Shown piece by piece: positions 8,169 to 17,184 of a stretch of DNA of 64,000 nucleotides (position 1 is its first letter; every line of letters begins with the position of its first letter). The translations under genes and the position numbers were made by a program. This DNA comes from Chitinophagales bacterium 33-2 (lineage in GTDB: Bacteria; Bacteroidota; Bacteroidia; Chitinophagales; Chitinophagaceae), in contig MWYV01000029.1 in NCBI GenBank assembly GCA_002050435.1, positions 1 to 64,000 of the forward strand, read 5' to 3'. Below the pieces are notes generated by a model, which ran no database searches, was not told the DNA's origin, and saw only the letters and a program-made list of their open reading frames with translations.

Positions 8169-9836
8169 ATGGATAATTACGCCATCGCCGACCAGCTGTC
8201 CTTGCTTTCAAAACTCATGGACATCCATGGAGAAAATGCTTTCAAAGCAAAATCTTATGCCTCCGCCGCCTTTACACTGGAAAAATTTCCTTCCCAAATT
8301 TCAGCTATGGCTAAAGAAAAGATTGCCGGGATCAGGGGAATTGGCGACAGCGTTGCTAAAAAAATTATTGAACTGTTGGATACAGGTTCGCTTGCATCGT
8401 TGCAGCAACTCCTTCAAAATACTCCAGAGGGCGTGCTGGAGATGATGAACATCAAAGGGCTTGGCCCAAAAAAAATTCACCTGCTATGGAAAGAAATGCA
8501 AATCGATACTATTGATGATTTGCGGCAGGCCTGCCAGGAAAACAGGATCGCAGATAAAAAAGGTTTCGGAACCAAAACGCAGCAAAATATGCTCGCCTCC
8601 ATAGAATTCCAACAACAGAATTCAGGAAAATATTTATTTGCAAGAGCCGAACCTTTTGCTGAAGCCCTTACTCTAAAACTCAAGAACAAATTTCCCGGAG
8701 CATTCTTTGAAATCACAGGGGAATTCAGGAGGCAAATGGAAATACTTGAATCCATTGACTGGGTAACCACCACCTCCAGTGATGATCTTAAAAATTATTT
8801 GATCAACGATCATATTGAACTGGTGGCAGACCGTGATGGCATGCTGGTATTGAATGCTGACAATGCTTTGCTGCTCCGTTTTTATATCACTGCAAAAAAC
8901 AGGTGTCAGTCTACCCTGTTTCAAACTTCCTGCAGCGAAACCTTTTTATCCGCCTGGAGCCAAGACCTGGAAAAGGAATTTCCAAACGAGGAAACGATTT
9001 TCTCAAATGCTGATTTACCCTTTCTTCCACCCTATCTTAGAGAGGATCCCGCATTGCTTTCCCATCCACTAGCTTTCAGCATTGAAGATATTGTTCAGAC
9101 AAAAGATATCAAAGGGCTCGTTCACGCCCACTCAACCTGGAGCGATGGCGGTTACCGTATTGAAGACATGTCGCAGGAACTGATCAAACTTGGTTTTGAG
9201 TACCTCGTAATTTCCGATCACTCCAAAGCCGCTTTTTATGCCAATGGACTTTCTGAGCAAAAAATCAGGGAGCAGCATAAGGAGATTGATGCGCTCAATA
9301 AAAAATTTGCTCCGTTCAGGATCTTCAAGAGTATAGAATGTGACATCCTTAATGATGGAACACTGGATTACGATAACGAAACACTTGCAGGTTTTGATCT
9401 TGTGATCACATCCATTCACAGCAACCAGGATATGGATGAAGAAAAAGCCATGAAGCGCTTATTAGGTGCCATCACCAATCCATACACCACCATCCTCGGG
9501 CATATGACCGGAAGGTTATTACTTAAAAGAAAAGGCTACCCGGTTGATTATAAAAAGATCATTGATGCCTGCGCGCACCATCATGTGGTGATCGAGATCA
9601 ATGCCAACCCGAACAGGCTTGATATGGACTGGAGATGGATCGCTTATGCAATGGAAAAAGGCGTAATGCTTTCTGTGAATCCGGATGCACACACCGTTGA
9701 TGAATTTCACAACATTAAATATGGTGTGATGGTGGCACAAAAAGGTGGACTTACACGAAGCAGGAACCTGAGTAGTTTTTCCAGGTCTGAATTTGAAGAC
9801 TATTTGATGAGGACGCGAAAGTTGAAGGAAGTGTAG
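8169..9836 (+). CDS. PolX-like protein with PHP domain, polymerase motif degenerate
   Basis: The 555-residue protein has the layout of bacterial family X polymerases: an N-terminal helix-hairpin-helix region (about 1-150, with IRGIGDSVAKKI and IKGLGPKKIH), a nucleotidyltransferase region (about 150-300), and a C-terminal PHP domain (about 318-550). The PHP metal motifs look intact (HAHSTWSDG, ISDHS, SIHSNQ, GHMTGR, NPDAH). The polymerase signature GSxRR-x6-DxD reads GEFRRQMEILESID, so the first catalytic Asp is Ser and the Ser after Gly is Glu. It is therefore probably a PHP nuclease that binds gapped or damaged DNA rather than an active polymerase. That conclusion is inference from the motif. 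Confidence 0.85.
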   Translation: MDNYAIADQLSLLSKLMDIHGENAFKAKSYASAAFTLEKFPSQISAMAKEKIAGIRGIGDSVAKKIIELLDTGSLASLQQLLQNTPEGVLEMMNIKGLGPKKIHLLWKEMQIDTIDDLRQACQENRIADKKGFGTKTQQNMLASIEFQQQNSGKYLFARAEPFAEALTLKLKNKFPGAFFEITGEFRRQMEILESIDWVTTTSSDDLKNYLINDHIELVADRDGMLVLNADNALLLRFYITAKNRCQSTLFQTSCSETFLSAWSQDLEKEFPNEETIFSNADLPFLPPYLREDPALLSHPLAFSIEDIVQTKDIKGLVHAHSTWSDGGYRIEDMSQELIKLGFEYLVISDHSKAAFYANGLSEQKIREQHKEIDALNKKFAPFRIFKSIECDILNDGTLDYDNETLAGFDLVITSIHSNQDMDEEKAMKRLLGAITNPYTTILGHMTGRLLLKRKGYPVDYKKIIDACAHHHVVIEINANPNRLDMDWRWIAYAMEKGVMLSVNPDAHTVDEFHNIKYGVMVAQKGGLTRSRNLSSFSRSEFEDYLMRTRKLKEV

Positions 9837-9868
9837 GTAAGATTGTTGATCGCTGCAGGCGTTTATTC

Positions 9869-9910
9869 ACCTTTGCGAATCTTCGTGTTCTTTGCGCCTT
9901 CGTGGTTCTC
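9869..9910. repeat. dispersed CTTTGCG/CTTCG intergenic repeat
   Basis: The segment alternates CTTTGCG, CTTCGTG and TTTGCGCCTTCGTGG blocks. It resembles the reverse complement of the window's first 30 bases and a repeat type common in Bacteroidota genomes. It is not coding. Confidence 0.45.
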
Positions 9911-9922
9911 AGTTAAACAGTG

Positions 9923-9993
9923 GTTGAACATTTGTTAAACAGTGGCTGAACAGTTGTTGAATAGTTGTTGAATGCCTGCCGCCGAAGCGAAGG
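9923..9993 (+). repeat. composite GTTGAA-array plus GCCTGCC element
   Basis: Imperfect tandem copies of GTTGAACA/GTTGAATA are followed by GCCTGCCGCCGAAGCGAAGG (9974-9993). The same combination occurs in reverse orientation at 57211-57297. Both lie between convergent gene ends. Confidence 0.6.
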
Positions 9994-10004
9994 GAAGTTA
10001 GGGG

Positions 10005-13000
10005 TTAACTAATGATGGGAAGACGAATATAAAAACTGGTTCCTTTTCCTTCTTCGGTTTTAAACCAGATATCTCCTCTCGATTGCTCAACAATGCTTTT
10101 ACACATCGCAAGTCCGAGTCCGGTGCCGGAAGTTTTTGTAGTGAAATTGGGCGTAAAGATCCTGGCCTGAATTTCTTCCGGAATGCCTTCTCCATTATCG
10201 GTAATGCTGATGATGGCATCTGATCCTTTCCTTTCTTCCCTGATCTGAATCTGGCATACTTCATTTTCTGCGCAAGCGTCCACGGCATTTCCCAAAAGAT
10301 TGGTGAACAGCCGGTTCATATGTGTTTTATCTGCTTTCAGAATGATGCTGCCCGGAACCTGCTCCCATTGTATATCAACTTTAGGATTGGCACTGTACAA
10401 GTCAACAAGGGAATTGATGACCTGGTGCAGGTCAACCAGTTCAATTTTCTTCATCCCTATATTGGCAAACTGAGAAAAATCAGCAGCGATCTTTGACAGA
10501 TGATCGATCTGTTCGATCAGCGTATTGGCAACACTGGTAGTTAATTCCTGGATATTATCCTGATTATTGTTGATGGCATTTTGCAGGTATTGGATACTTA
10601 ATTTCATTGGGGTGAGCGGGTTCTTGATCTCATGCGCAACCTGTCTTGCCATTTCCCTCCATGCCCCTTCCCTTTCACTCTTGGCCAGCGCTTCAGCACT
10701 TTTCTCCAGTTCATGCACCATTCTGTTGTACTGGGTTACCAGCTCCCCTATCTCGTCATTCTTATTCCATATAATTTCTTCATTTGTTTTTCCCAAAGTG
10801 ATGGCACGCATTTTTTCACCAATAACAGAAAATGACCGGGTGATTTTATTGGTGATGAACAACGCTATAATGCCTGCGATCAAAAATATAAATGCATTGA
10901 GGTTGATGATGGTAACGAGAAAGTTGGAGATCTCCTGTTTCAAATCGATCTGTGAAGAAAAATAGGGAATGTTCAGGTATTTTCTTACCACTCCCTTATC
11001 ATCTCTTATCGCAGAATAAATACTGAGGTATTTCAGTGAGCTCACATTTTCTTCCTGAACACGCTGCACCTGCCTCAACCGGCTCAAATGGTAATATGCC
11101 AGGGGGTGCATTTTATAACTGAGAATCCCTTTTGTATACACATCTTCATCGGAAGTAATTTCAAGGTTACCTTCCAGATCATAAATGTTGACATCAACGT
11201 CATGAATGTCGGCCACTTCAGCAACCAGGTTTTCCAGATCCACATTAGAAAGTGTATCTGCAGATACTTGATTGGTATCAGATACAAAAGTGAGTGGCTT
11301 GTACATTTCTTTTACCATAATACCCGCCGTTCTGCTGAGTTTATCTATATTATTCCTGTTATAGCGACTGATAAAAAATGAAATGGTGGCGATACCAATG
11401 ATCAGGAAAGAAAGTACACTAATAAAAATAACGGTTCCGTGTATCTGCGAACGGATATTTAATTGAGTGAACAAACCCATTGACCGCGGGTTTCCAGCCA
11501 TTTTTACAACGAGGGCCAACACCTGCAGAAAGCCAACCATGATCAGGAAAGCACAAAACAGGTAGGAGAAGAGGGTGATGCTTTCGATCAGGCTGTCCTG
11601 CTTTTTTGCAATCACAATAATTTTCCTTGTATTGGCTTTATACCACATTTCATCAAAACCATTCATGGTTCTTTGTTCAAACTCACTTTTCGGTACCTGC
11701 TCATTTGTAAGTGTGATCTGGAAAGGATACTTGCTTGATGAAGAGATCAGCAATTTGTTGTTATAAATGGCATGGGAATAAATTGGTGAATTCTCAACAT
11801 CCTTTCTTCCGAGTTGCCGGAAGAGTTCAGGGTAAAGTGCATCTGAGTTTCCATACAACTTAGGCGTGGAAATAATAAAAACCGTCCCGACAAACTCTGT
11901 AGTATCCCTGATGATGCGCCGGGTGATGTAAGTGAACTGGTCGAAACTGGTTTCATGATAATGCATATCGGGAATGCCTGTATTCCTGCCCTGCACCGCA
12001 TAAATGGTATTTAGTTCGGCATAGGTAGCAGGATCATTGTTATTAAGGCCATTATTGGCAGAATCATACACCATGATCCTTGTATCATACCTGGTAGCAT
12101 AACCGGCAAAAAGGGAATTGATCACACTGTCACGAAGCAGCCGGTTCTCGTTTTCATTCCGGAACCGGTGAAAATTATTGTGAAAAAACCGGTTGTTCAG
12201 ATAAGAAATGGCAATACTGATTGTAGGTTCACTGGAAGGATCGCTAAGCTGGTCGAATTTTTCTGCAATGCCTTTCCTTGTGCTTAATTCATTTTCCCTG
12301 TTACCCTGGAGGATAATTACAGAAAGCGATAAGGAAAAAATAAAGATCCAGAACAACATACCTGCTACGGTGGTATTAAACCGGTTAATGATGGAGTGCT
12401 CCTGGCTGATCAACAGGGTATATACCACCAGCCAAATCAATACGGGCAAATGAAATAAAACAATATCATTTCCATTGCGAAACGTAAGAAACAATAAACC
12501 AACAAGTGCAATAATAAAATAAATATAGATCTGCTTTCCGCGGAACACCGGGAAGATGAAGCGAAATAATATCCTGGTGAAATAATAATAACTTAAAGCA
12601 AGCAAGGCCAGCACGATCAAACCAACAACCGTATATATATCCAATGTAAAGAAATCATTTACATTAAATGAGATCTTCGAATTGGTTACCAGTCCGCGGA
12701 CAAGATTAGCAGCCTGGAATGTGATAAAGATCAGAATAAAAACCCCTACACCGCCACCAATGAATGCTTTGTTCCCCCGGAGGTAGAAAGGGATCTTTTT
12801 TAACGGACCCAGGCTTTGCCATGAAAAAAGCACGAGCCAGCAAAGCAGCAATATGTTGATCAGCAGATCGCCCAGTGATCGGTTCACCTGGTTACTAGCA
12901 TAAATCAGGGGATCGAAAAGTTCAAATTGCCTTAATGAAAAGATGCCTGGCAAAAAATAAAAAATCAGTCTGCACAGGAGCAGCGCAACAGCCAGAAATA

Positions 13001-13757
13001 AAATTCCATGCAAGGCACGTGAAGACCTTACAATCTTTTCAGCGGTCAGGTGTACATAAAGTAAAAGAAAGAGCAGGGCACCAAGCCGCAATATAACGAC
13101 CAATACATTTATTGAAGCATCAGTGGAATAGGTCAGTTTCTGTATATAAAATAAAGTACCACCTTCTATTGAACGAACAGGAAAATCGGTAGTTGCAGGG
13201 GAAAGACTGATCTTTTTCTGCGCTTCCTTGTCATGAACAAAACTGGTGACAAGGTTATCTGTTTCAAGATAGTACTGGTTCAATACCGGTATTAGCGCAT
13301 AGGCTTTCACGTTATTGCTCATGGAAGGCAGGTCGATGGTTCGTTGAACAACCACATAATAACCATTGGCCATCTGCCTGAACGCAACGGAATCATTTCC
13401 AGCATAATTGTCTGGTGGCGGCAGAATCTCCTGCTTGTTCCAGAAAAAAAGATTTTGCTGATCGGAAAGTGTTTCAGCAAACAGAAAAAAACCAAAATGT
13501 TTGTTATTGATGAACCTGAATTCTGCCAGGGATTCCTGTTTCAGTACCAATTTACGCATGAGGGATGAATCGCTGATCAGTGCATTAATTTCTCTTTGCT
13601 GGCCGTGAATATATTGCTCCAGTTTTTTTTGCTGGTTATCAACGGTGGGTTGAATTGTAAAATACCAGGATGCCAGAAAAGATAACAGGAAAAGCCCTGC
13701 CGCGAAATACAACAAGCTTCGCTGCGGAAGATGTTTATGTACATGCAAAAACTTCAA
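10005..13757 (-). CDS. large membrane sensor histidine kinase, NtrY-like
   Basis: The 1250-residue kinase starts with a membrane helix at about 14-34, then an extracytoplasmic loop, a block of several helices (about 200-470), a second long extracytoplasmic region and a further helix pair leading into HAMP. The kinase core has the H-box ARQVAHEIKNPLTPMKLS, an N-box NLLGNAVDAC, and G-boxes ITDNGEGIP and GTGLGLAMCKSIVEQ, all intact. The H-box form is that of NtrY-type kinases. Translation probably starts at TTG 13757, overlapping the mazG stop as TTGA; there is no earlier ATG. No response regulator gene is adjacent, so its partner is elsewhere. Confidence 0.85.
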   Translation of the reverse strand: MKFLHVHKHLPQRSLLYFAAGLFLLSFLASWYFTIQPTVDNQQKKLEQYIHGQQREINALISDSSLMRKLVLKQESLAEFRFINNKHFGFFLFAETLSDQQNLFFWNKQEILPPPDNYAGNDSVAFRQMANGYYVVVQRTIDLPSMSNNVKAYALIPVLNQYYLETDNLVTSFVHDKEAQKKISLSPATTDFPVRSIEGGTLFYIQKLTYSTDASINVLVVILRLGALLFLLLYVHLTAEKIVRSSRALHGILFLAVALLLCRLIFYFLPGIFSLRQFELFDPLIYASNQVNRSLGDLLINILLLCWLVLFSWQSLGPLKKIPFYLRGNKAFIGGGVGVFILIFITFQAANLVRGLVTNSKISFNVNDFFTLDIYTVVGLIVLALLALSYYYFTRILFRFIFPVFRGKQIYIYFIIALVGLLFLTFRNGNDIVLFHLPVLIWLVVYTLLISQEHSIINRFNTTVAGMLFWIFIFSLSLSVIILQGNRENELSTRKGIAEKFDQLSDPSSEPTISIAISYLNNRFFHNNFHRFRNENENRLLRDSVINSLFAGYATRYDTRIMVYDSANNGLNNNDPATYAELNTIYAVQGRNTGIPDMHYHETSFDQFTYITRRIIRDTTEFVGTVFIISTPKLYGNSDALYPELFRQLGRKDVENSPIYSHAIYNNKLLISSSSKYPFQITLTNEQVPKSEFEQRTMNGFDEMWYKANTRKIIVIAKKQDSLIESITLFSYLFCAFLIMVGFLQVLALVVKMAGNPRSMGLFTQLNIRSQIHGTVIFISVLSFLIIGIATISFFISRYNRNNIDKLSRTAGIMVKEMYKPLTFVSDTNQVSADTLSNVDLENLVAEVADIHDVDVNIYDLEGNLEITSDEDVYTKGILSYKMHPLAYYHLSRLRQVQRVQEENVSSLKYLSIYSAIRDDKGVVRKYLNIPYFSSQIDLKQEISNFLVTIINLNAFIFLIAGIIALFITNKITRSFSVIGEKMRAITLGKTNEEIIWNKNDEIGELVTQYNRMVHELEKSAEALAKSEREGAWREMARQVAHEIKNPLTPMKLSIQYLQNAINNNQDNIQELTTSVANTLIEQIDHLSKIAADFSQFANIGMKKIELVDLHQVINSLVDLYSANPKVDIQWEQVPGSIILKADKTHMNRLFTNLLGNAVDACAENEVCQIQIREERKGSDAIISITDNGEGIPEEIQARIFTPNFTTKTSGTGLGLAMCKSIVEQSRGDIWFKTEEGKGTSFYIRLPIIS

Positions 13758-14524
13758 TCTTTCTTCTGTTTAATTTCATTCCATATTGCGTCCATTTCTT
13801 CAAGGCTCATTGCATCAAGTGTCCTTCCCTTTTTCAACGCAAGTTGCTCCATTTGAGTGAAGCGATAAATGAATTTTTTGTTGGTGATCTCCAGTGCGTT
13901 CTCCGCGTCTACATTCAAAAACCGTGCAAAGTTGACCATTGAAAAAACCATATCCCCAAACTCCTCCTCTATCTTATGTTGTTCGCCACCTGCAATGGCT
14001 TCCATTAATTCCTGTTCTTCCTCCTTCACTTTTTCCCATACCTGCGCGCGGTTCTCCCATTCAAAACCCACCTGTTTTGCCTTTTCCTGTAAACGCATGG
14101 CTTTAATAAGCGCAGGCATGGTTTTAGGCACGCCAGATAACACGGATGTTTTTCCTTCTTTCAATTTAAGTTTTTCCCAGTTGCGTTTTACATCTTCATC
14201 ATTCTCCACTTGTACATCACCATAAATATGCGGATGGCGGTCAATGAGTTTTTTTGAAATGTCTTCCAGCACTTCTGCAATGGTAAACCTGTTCTCCTCG
14301 GAAGCGATCTTTGAATAAAAAAGGAGATGCAGCATCAGGTCGCCCAGTTCTTCTTTTATTGATATCCAGTTGCTTTCTGTAATGGCATCCGTCAGCTCGT
14401 AAGTTTCTTCAAGCGTAAGTTGCCTTAAACTATGTATGGTTTGCTTTTGATCCCATGGACATTTCGCTCTCAGATCATCCATTATTGAAACCAGTTTTTC
14501 AAAAGCCTGACCTGCGTTTTGCAT
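13754..14524 (-). CDS. mazG: nucleoside triphosphate pyrophosphohydrolase MazG
   Basis: MazG hydrolyses NTPs or dNTPs to monophosphates and pyrophosphate, cleaning the pool or tuning (p)ppGpp responses. The 256-residue protein has two tandem MazG helices: CPWDQKQTIHSLRQLTLEE and EELGDLMLHLLF in the first half, and EEEQELMEAI plus EEFGDMVFSMVNFARF in the second. These carry the metal-binding Glu/Asp pattern. It lies 2 bp from the DUF3667 gene upstream and overlaps the kinase gene downstream by 4 bp, so the three are co-transcribed. Confidence 0.95.
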   Translation of the reverse strand: MQNAGQAFEKLVSIMDDLRAKCPWDQKQTIHSLRQLTLEETYELTDAITESNWISIKEELGDLMLHLLFYSKIASEENRFTIAEVLEDISKKLIDRHPHIYGDVQVENDEDVKRNWEKLKLKEGKTSVLSGVPKTMPALIKAMRLQEKAKQVGFEWENRAQVWEKVKEEEQELMEAIAGGEQHKIEEEFGDMVFSMVNFARFLNVDAENALEITNKKFIYRFTQMEQLALKKGRTLDAMSLEEMDAIWNEIKQKKD

Positions 14525-14526
14525 AA

Positions 14527-15591
14527 TTATAATTGAATAAATGAGAGTACAATAAATAGGATCATTATAACCAATAATGAAATAAGTCCCAGTAAATTCA
14601 GCAGGGCAAATTTGATAAAAGTTTTTCCTTTACCCTGTCCATAAAACCTTTTCATTCCCCGGAAAAGGAATACCGCAATGGAGATTATAATGACAGCGCC
14701 TAGATAATTAAGAAATCCCCAGTCCAAACTTGCTTCAAGTTGATCAATGGAAAAAAACAACAGGAGTAAAATAAAAGACAGTATAAAATGGTACAGGGTG
14801 AACACCACGTGATCGGCATACAGGTATTCTTTTCTTCGCAGGTACAACAGCTTAAGTATAAGCGCAAAAACAGGCAGGGAAACAAAAAGAACATAAGGCA
14901 GTTTGTGCATGAATGTATCGGAAAAATCACCAAAGAAAGCTTTGGAATCATCGCCATACCTTTTTTGGTACTGGGCATAACGATCGGAAAACATACGGGA
15001 TAGCCATTTGCTTGAATTTTTAAATGCAACCGTATCTACCTTTCGGGCTTGAAGTCTGTATAACTGGTTATTGCGGTTTACCAGGAGTGCGCTGTCTGCC
15101 GTACCCTGGTGTTTCATAAGGTAAACACTAACCGATGTATCCAGCAAAAGGCGCATTTTCTTTTCACTGATCGAATCCATTTTACCGGCTGATCCTGAAA
15201 AGACCTCAGAAGCCATGATGAATCTTTCATTCCTTGAAAGTTTTTGATCACCCACGTCCTGAAATGCTGAGCGGGGATCATTAAGGGTAAAAAATATGAT
15301 AAAAAAAATGGCTGAAGTAAAAAGGTACATGCGGATGGGATCCAGGTAGCTTTGACGCCTGCCTTTTATATATTCTTTGGGAATGTACCCTGGCCTGGTA
15401 AAAAGATATTTAAGGGTGTCAAAGAATTTACCGTCAAAATGAAATATATCATAAATAAAATGCCTCGTAAGACTGATAAAGCTTTGTTTGATCTGGATAT
15501 TTTGCTGTCCGCAGATATGGCAAAACTTTCCATTAACAATAGTTCCACAGTTCAAACAATCCCTTTCCTTACGTTCCGGCAGGTGGCTCAC
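14527..15591 (-). CDS. DUF3667-family membrane protein
   Basis: The 354-residue protein begins with a zinc ribbon (CLNCGTIVNGKFCHICGQQN) followed by a short amphipathic segment and a membrane helix near 90-110. Four further helices occupy the C-terminal 140 residues. A soluble, probably extracytoplasmic, segment separates them. This is the DUF3667 architecture, widespread in Bacteroidota and of unknown function. The start is GTG at 15591. It heads the operon with mazG and the NtrY-like kinase. Confidence 0.8.
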   Translation of the reverse strand: MSHLPERKERDCLNCGTIVNGKFCHICGQQNIQIKQSFISLTRHFIYDIFHFDGKFFDTLKYLFTRPGYIPKEYIKGRRQSYLDPIRMYLFTSAIFFIIFFTLNDPRSAFQDVGDQKLSRNERFIMASEVFSGSAGKMDSISEKKMRLLLDTSVSVYLMKHQGTADSALLVNRNNQLYRLQARKVDTVAFKNSSKWLSRMFSDRYAQYQKRYGDDSKAFFGDFSDTFMHKLPYVLFVSLPVFALILKLLYLRRKEYLYADHVVFTLYHFILSFILLLLFFSIDQLEASLDWGFLNYLGAVIIISIAVFLFRGMKRFYGQGKGKTFIKFALLNLLGLISLLVIMILFIVLSFIQL

Positions 15592-15707
15592 GCAAATTTT
15601 TTCTTAAAAATAGCCACAAAACCCCCAGATATACAACAGAATACCAGATTGACCACCATATATGAATTAAATTTACATCTACGAACCTGGTGGGCTATTT
15701 CCACCTG

Positions 15708-16559
15708 ATGAAAACAATTATCATGAAATCTATTCTTTTCCTCTTTCTTATTTCCTTATCCTTTTCCACCTCAGCCCAGTATTATTATAAAGATATCATC
15801 GGTACAAGGGAGACTTCTGAAATCATGAAGACTTACGTGAAGAATGGTGTGAACAGGGTGTTGCTAACCAGCTATGATGCTGATAATACAAAGAGTGATA
15901 ACTTTTTTGTTATGCAGGAATTCATTCCTTCTTTAAAAACATTAAAAACCACTACAAAAACGGGCGAGGCCGAACCTTCTGTTTTATTATCCTGGATCGA
16001 TGCGAATGGCAATGTAATTAAAACCCTTGACAGCAGCAGTTCCTATGTGAGCGCCACAACTTACAATTACAACAACGCAGGGCAGCTGATTTCTTTATTG
16101 AGCACTTCTTACGATTCAGCAAGAAAAAACCAGCAATCAGAAGAACATATATGGTATTATGAGGGAAATAGAATTTCAAAAATGGTAAGGATCAAAAATA
16201 AAATTGATTCCACCGCAGTGCATTTTAAATTTGATGAACAGGGTAATGTAATTGAAGAACAGGAAACCAGGAAAGGTGTACAAAATACTCCTGTATATTA
16301 TTATTACGATAAGAACAACCGGTTAACTGATATTGTCAGGTACAGTCCAAAAGCAAAAAGATTATTACCCGAGTACATGTTTGAATATTCTCCGGTCAAC
16401 CAGGTAATTCAAAAAATCACCGTTCCGGCCAACAGTGATAAATACCTGATCTGGCGGTACCAGTATAATGCACAGGGCCTGAAGATCAAGGAAGTTATTT
16501 ACGATAAAAACAAAGACCTTTCGGGAAAAGTGGAGTACCAGTATTCGTTTGCAAACTAA
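15708..16559 (+). CDS. secreted YD/RHS-like repeat protein
   Basis: The 283-residue protein (ATG 15708; a later ATG at 15723 is also possible) has a signal peptide ending near FSTSAQ. The mature part has repeated Y-x-Y-N/D-x-x-G-x-L/I strands (TYNYNNAGQLIS, HFKFDEQGNVIE, YYYYDKNNRLTD, RYQYNAQGLKIK), the pattern of YD/RHS beta-strand repeats. A function cannot be assigned. The last 81 residues are copied downstream in the 615-bp duplication, but this copy is complete. It converges with the pseudokinase gene. Confidence 0.75.
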   Translation: MKTIIMKSILFLFLISLSFSTSAQYYYKDIIGTRETSEIMKTYVKNGVNRVLLTSYDADNTKSDNFFVMQEFIPSLKTLKTTTKTGEAEPSVLLSWIDANGNVIKTLDSSSSYVSATTYNYNNAGQLISLLSTSYDSARKNQQSEEHIWYYEGNRISKMVRIKNKIDSTAVHFKFDEQGNVIEEQETRKGVQNTPVYYYYDKNNRLTDIVRYSPKAKRLLPEYMFEYSPVNQVIQKITVPANSDKYLIWRYQYNAQGLKIKEVIYDKNKDLSGKVEYQYSFAN

Positions 16560-16569
16560 TCTGGTTCAA

Positions 16570-16927
16570 TTATTTTTCATAAACCTGGATAAGATCCTTT
16601 TTCTTCAGCCAGCCTCTTGATGTTTGACCTTCCCCATTGGTAAATACCACATAAACAAAATCATTTTCCTCCTTAACCGGAATGAGGATGGATTTATTCC
16701 AGTGCACGATAAAAGTATTTCGCTTTGTTGATGCATCAGGTTCATTATGAAAATAAGCTTTTGATTTTACCATGTAAAAATCCATTCCTTCCGTATATAC
16801 AGGGGTATTTATTTTTTCTTTTGGATTGGCTGTATTTTTGGTTCCAGGCCTGGCAACCGCAACCGGAACGGACGGAATCGCATTCTTTATTTCATTTTTT
16901 TTATTTGCTTTCTCAATAGAAACCGTT
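16570..16927 (-). pseudogene. duplicated 3' fragment of the pseudokinase gene
   Basis: The fragment repeats the last 118 codons of the gene at 17185-19194, including the whole SH3-like domain. An ATG at 16785 leaves a 71-residue frame (MDFYMVKSKAYFHNEPD...), but there is no signal peptide or promoter evidence. It is a by-product of the tandem duplication. Confidence 0.85.
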
Positions 16928-17174
16928 GAACAACCGGTTAACTGATATTGTCAGGTACAGTCCAAAAGCAAAAAGATTATTACCCGAGTACATGTTTGAA
17001 TATTCTCCGGTCAACCAGGTAATTCAAAAAATCACCGTTCCGGCCAACAGTGATAAATACCTGATCTGGCGGTACCAGTATAATGCACAGGGCCTGAAGA
17101 TCAAGGAAGTTATTTACGATAAAAACAAAGACCTTTCGGGAAAAGTGGAGTACCAGTATTCGTTTGCAAACTAA
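16928..17174 (+). pseudogene. duplicated 3' fragment of the YD-repeat gene
   Basis: The fragment repeats the last 81 codons of the gene at 15708-16559 (NNRLTDIVRYSPKAK... to the stop). It lacks the signal peptide and N-terminal strands. It is a by-product of the tandem duplication. Confidence 0.85.
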
Positions 17175-17184
17175 TCTGGTTCAA

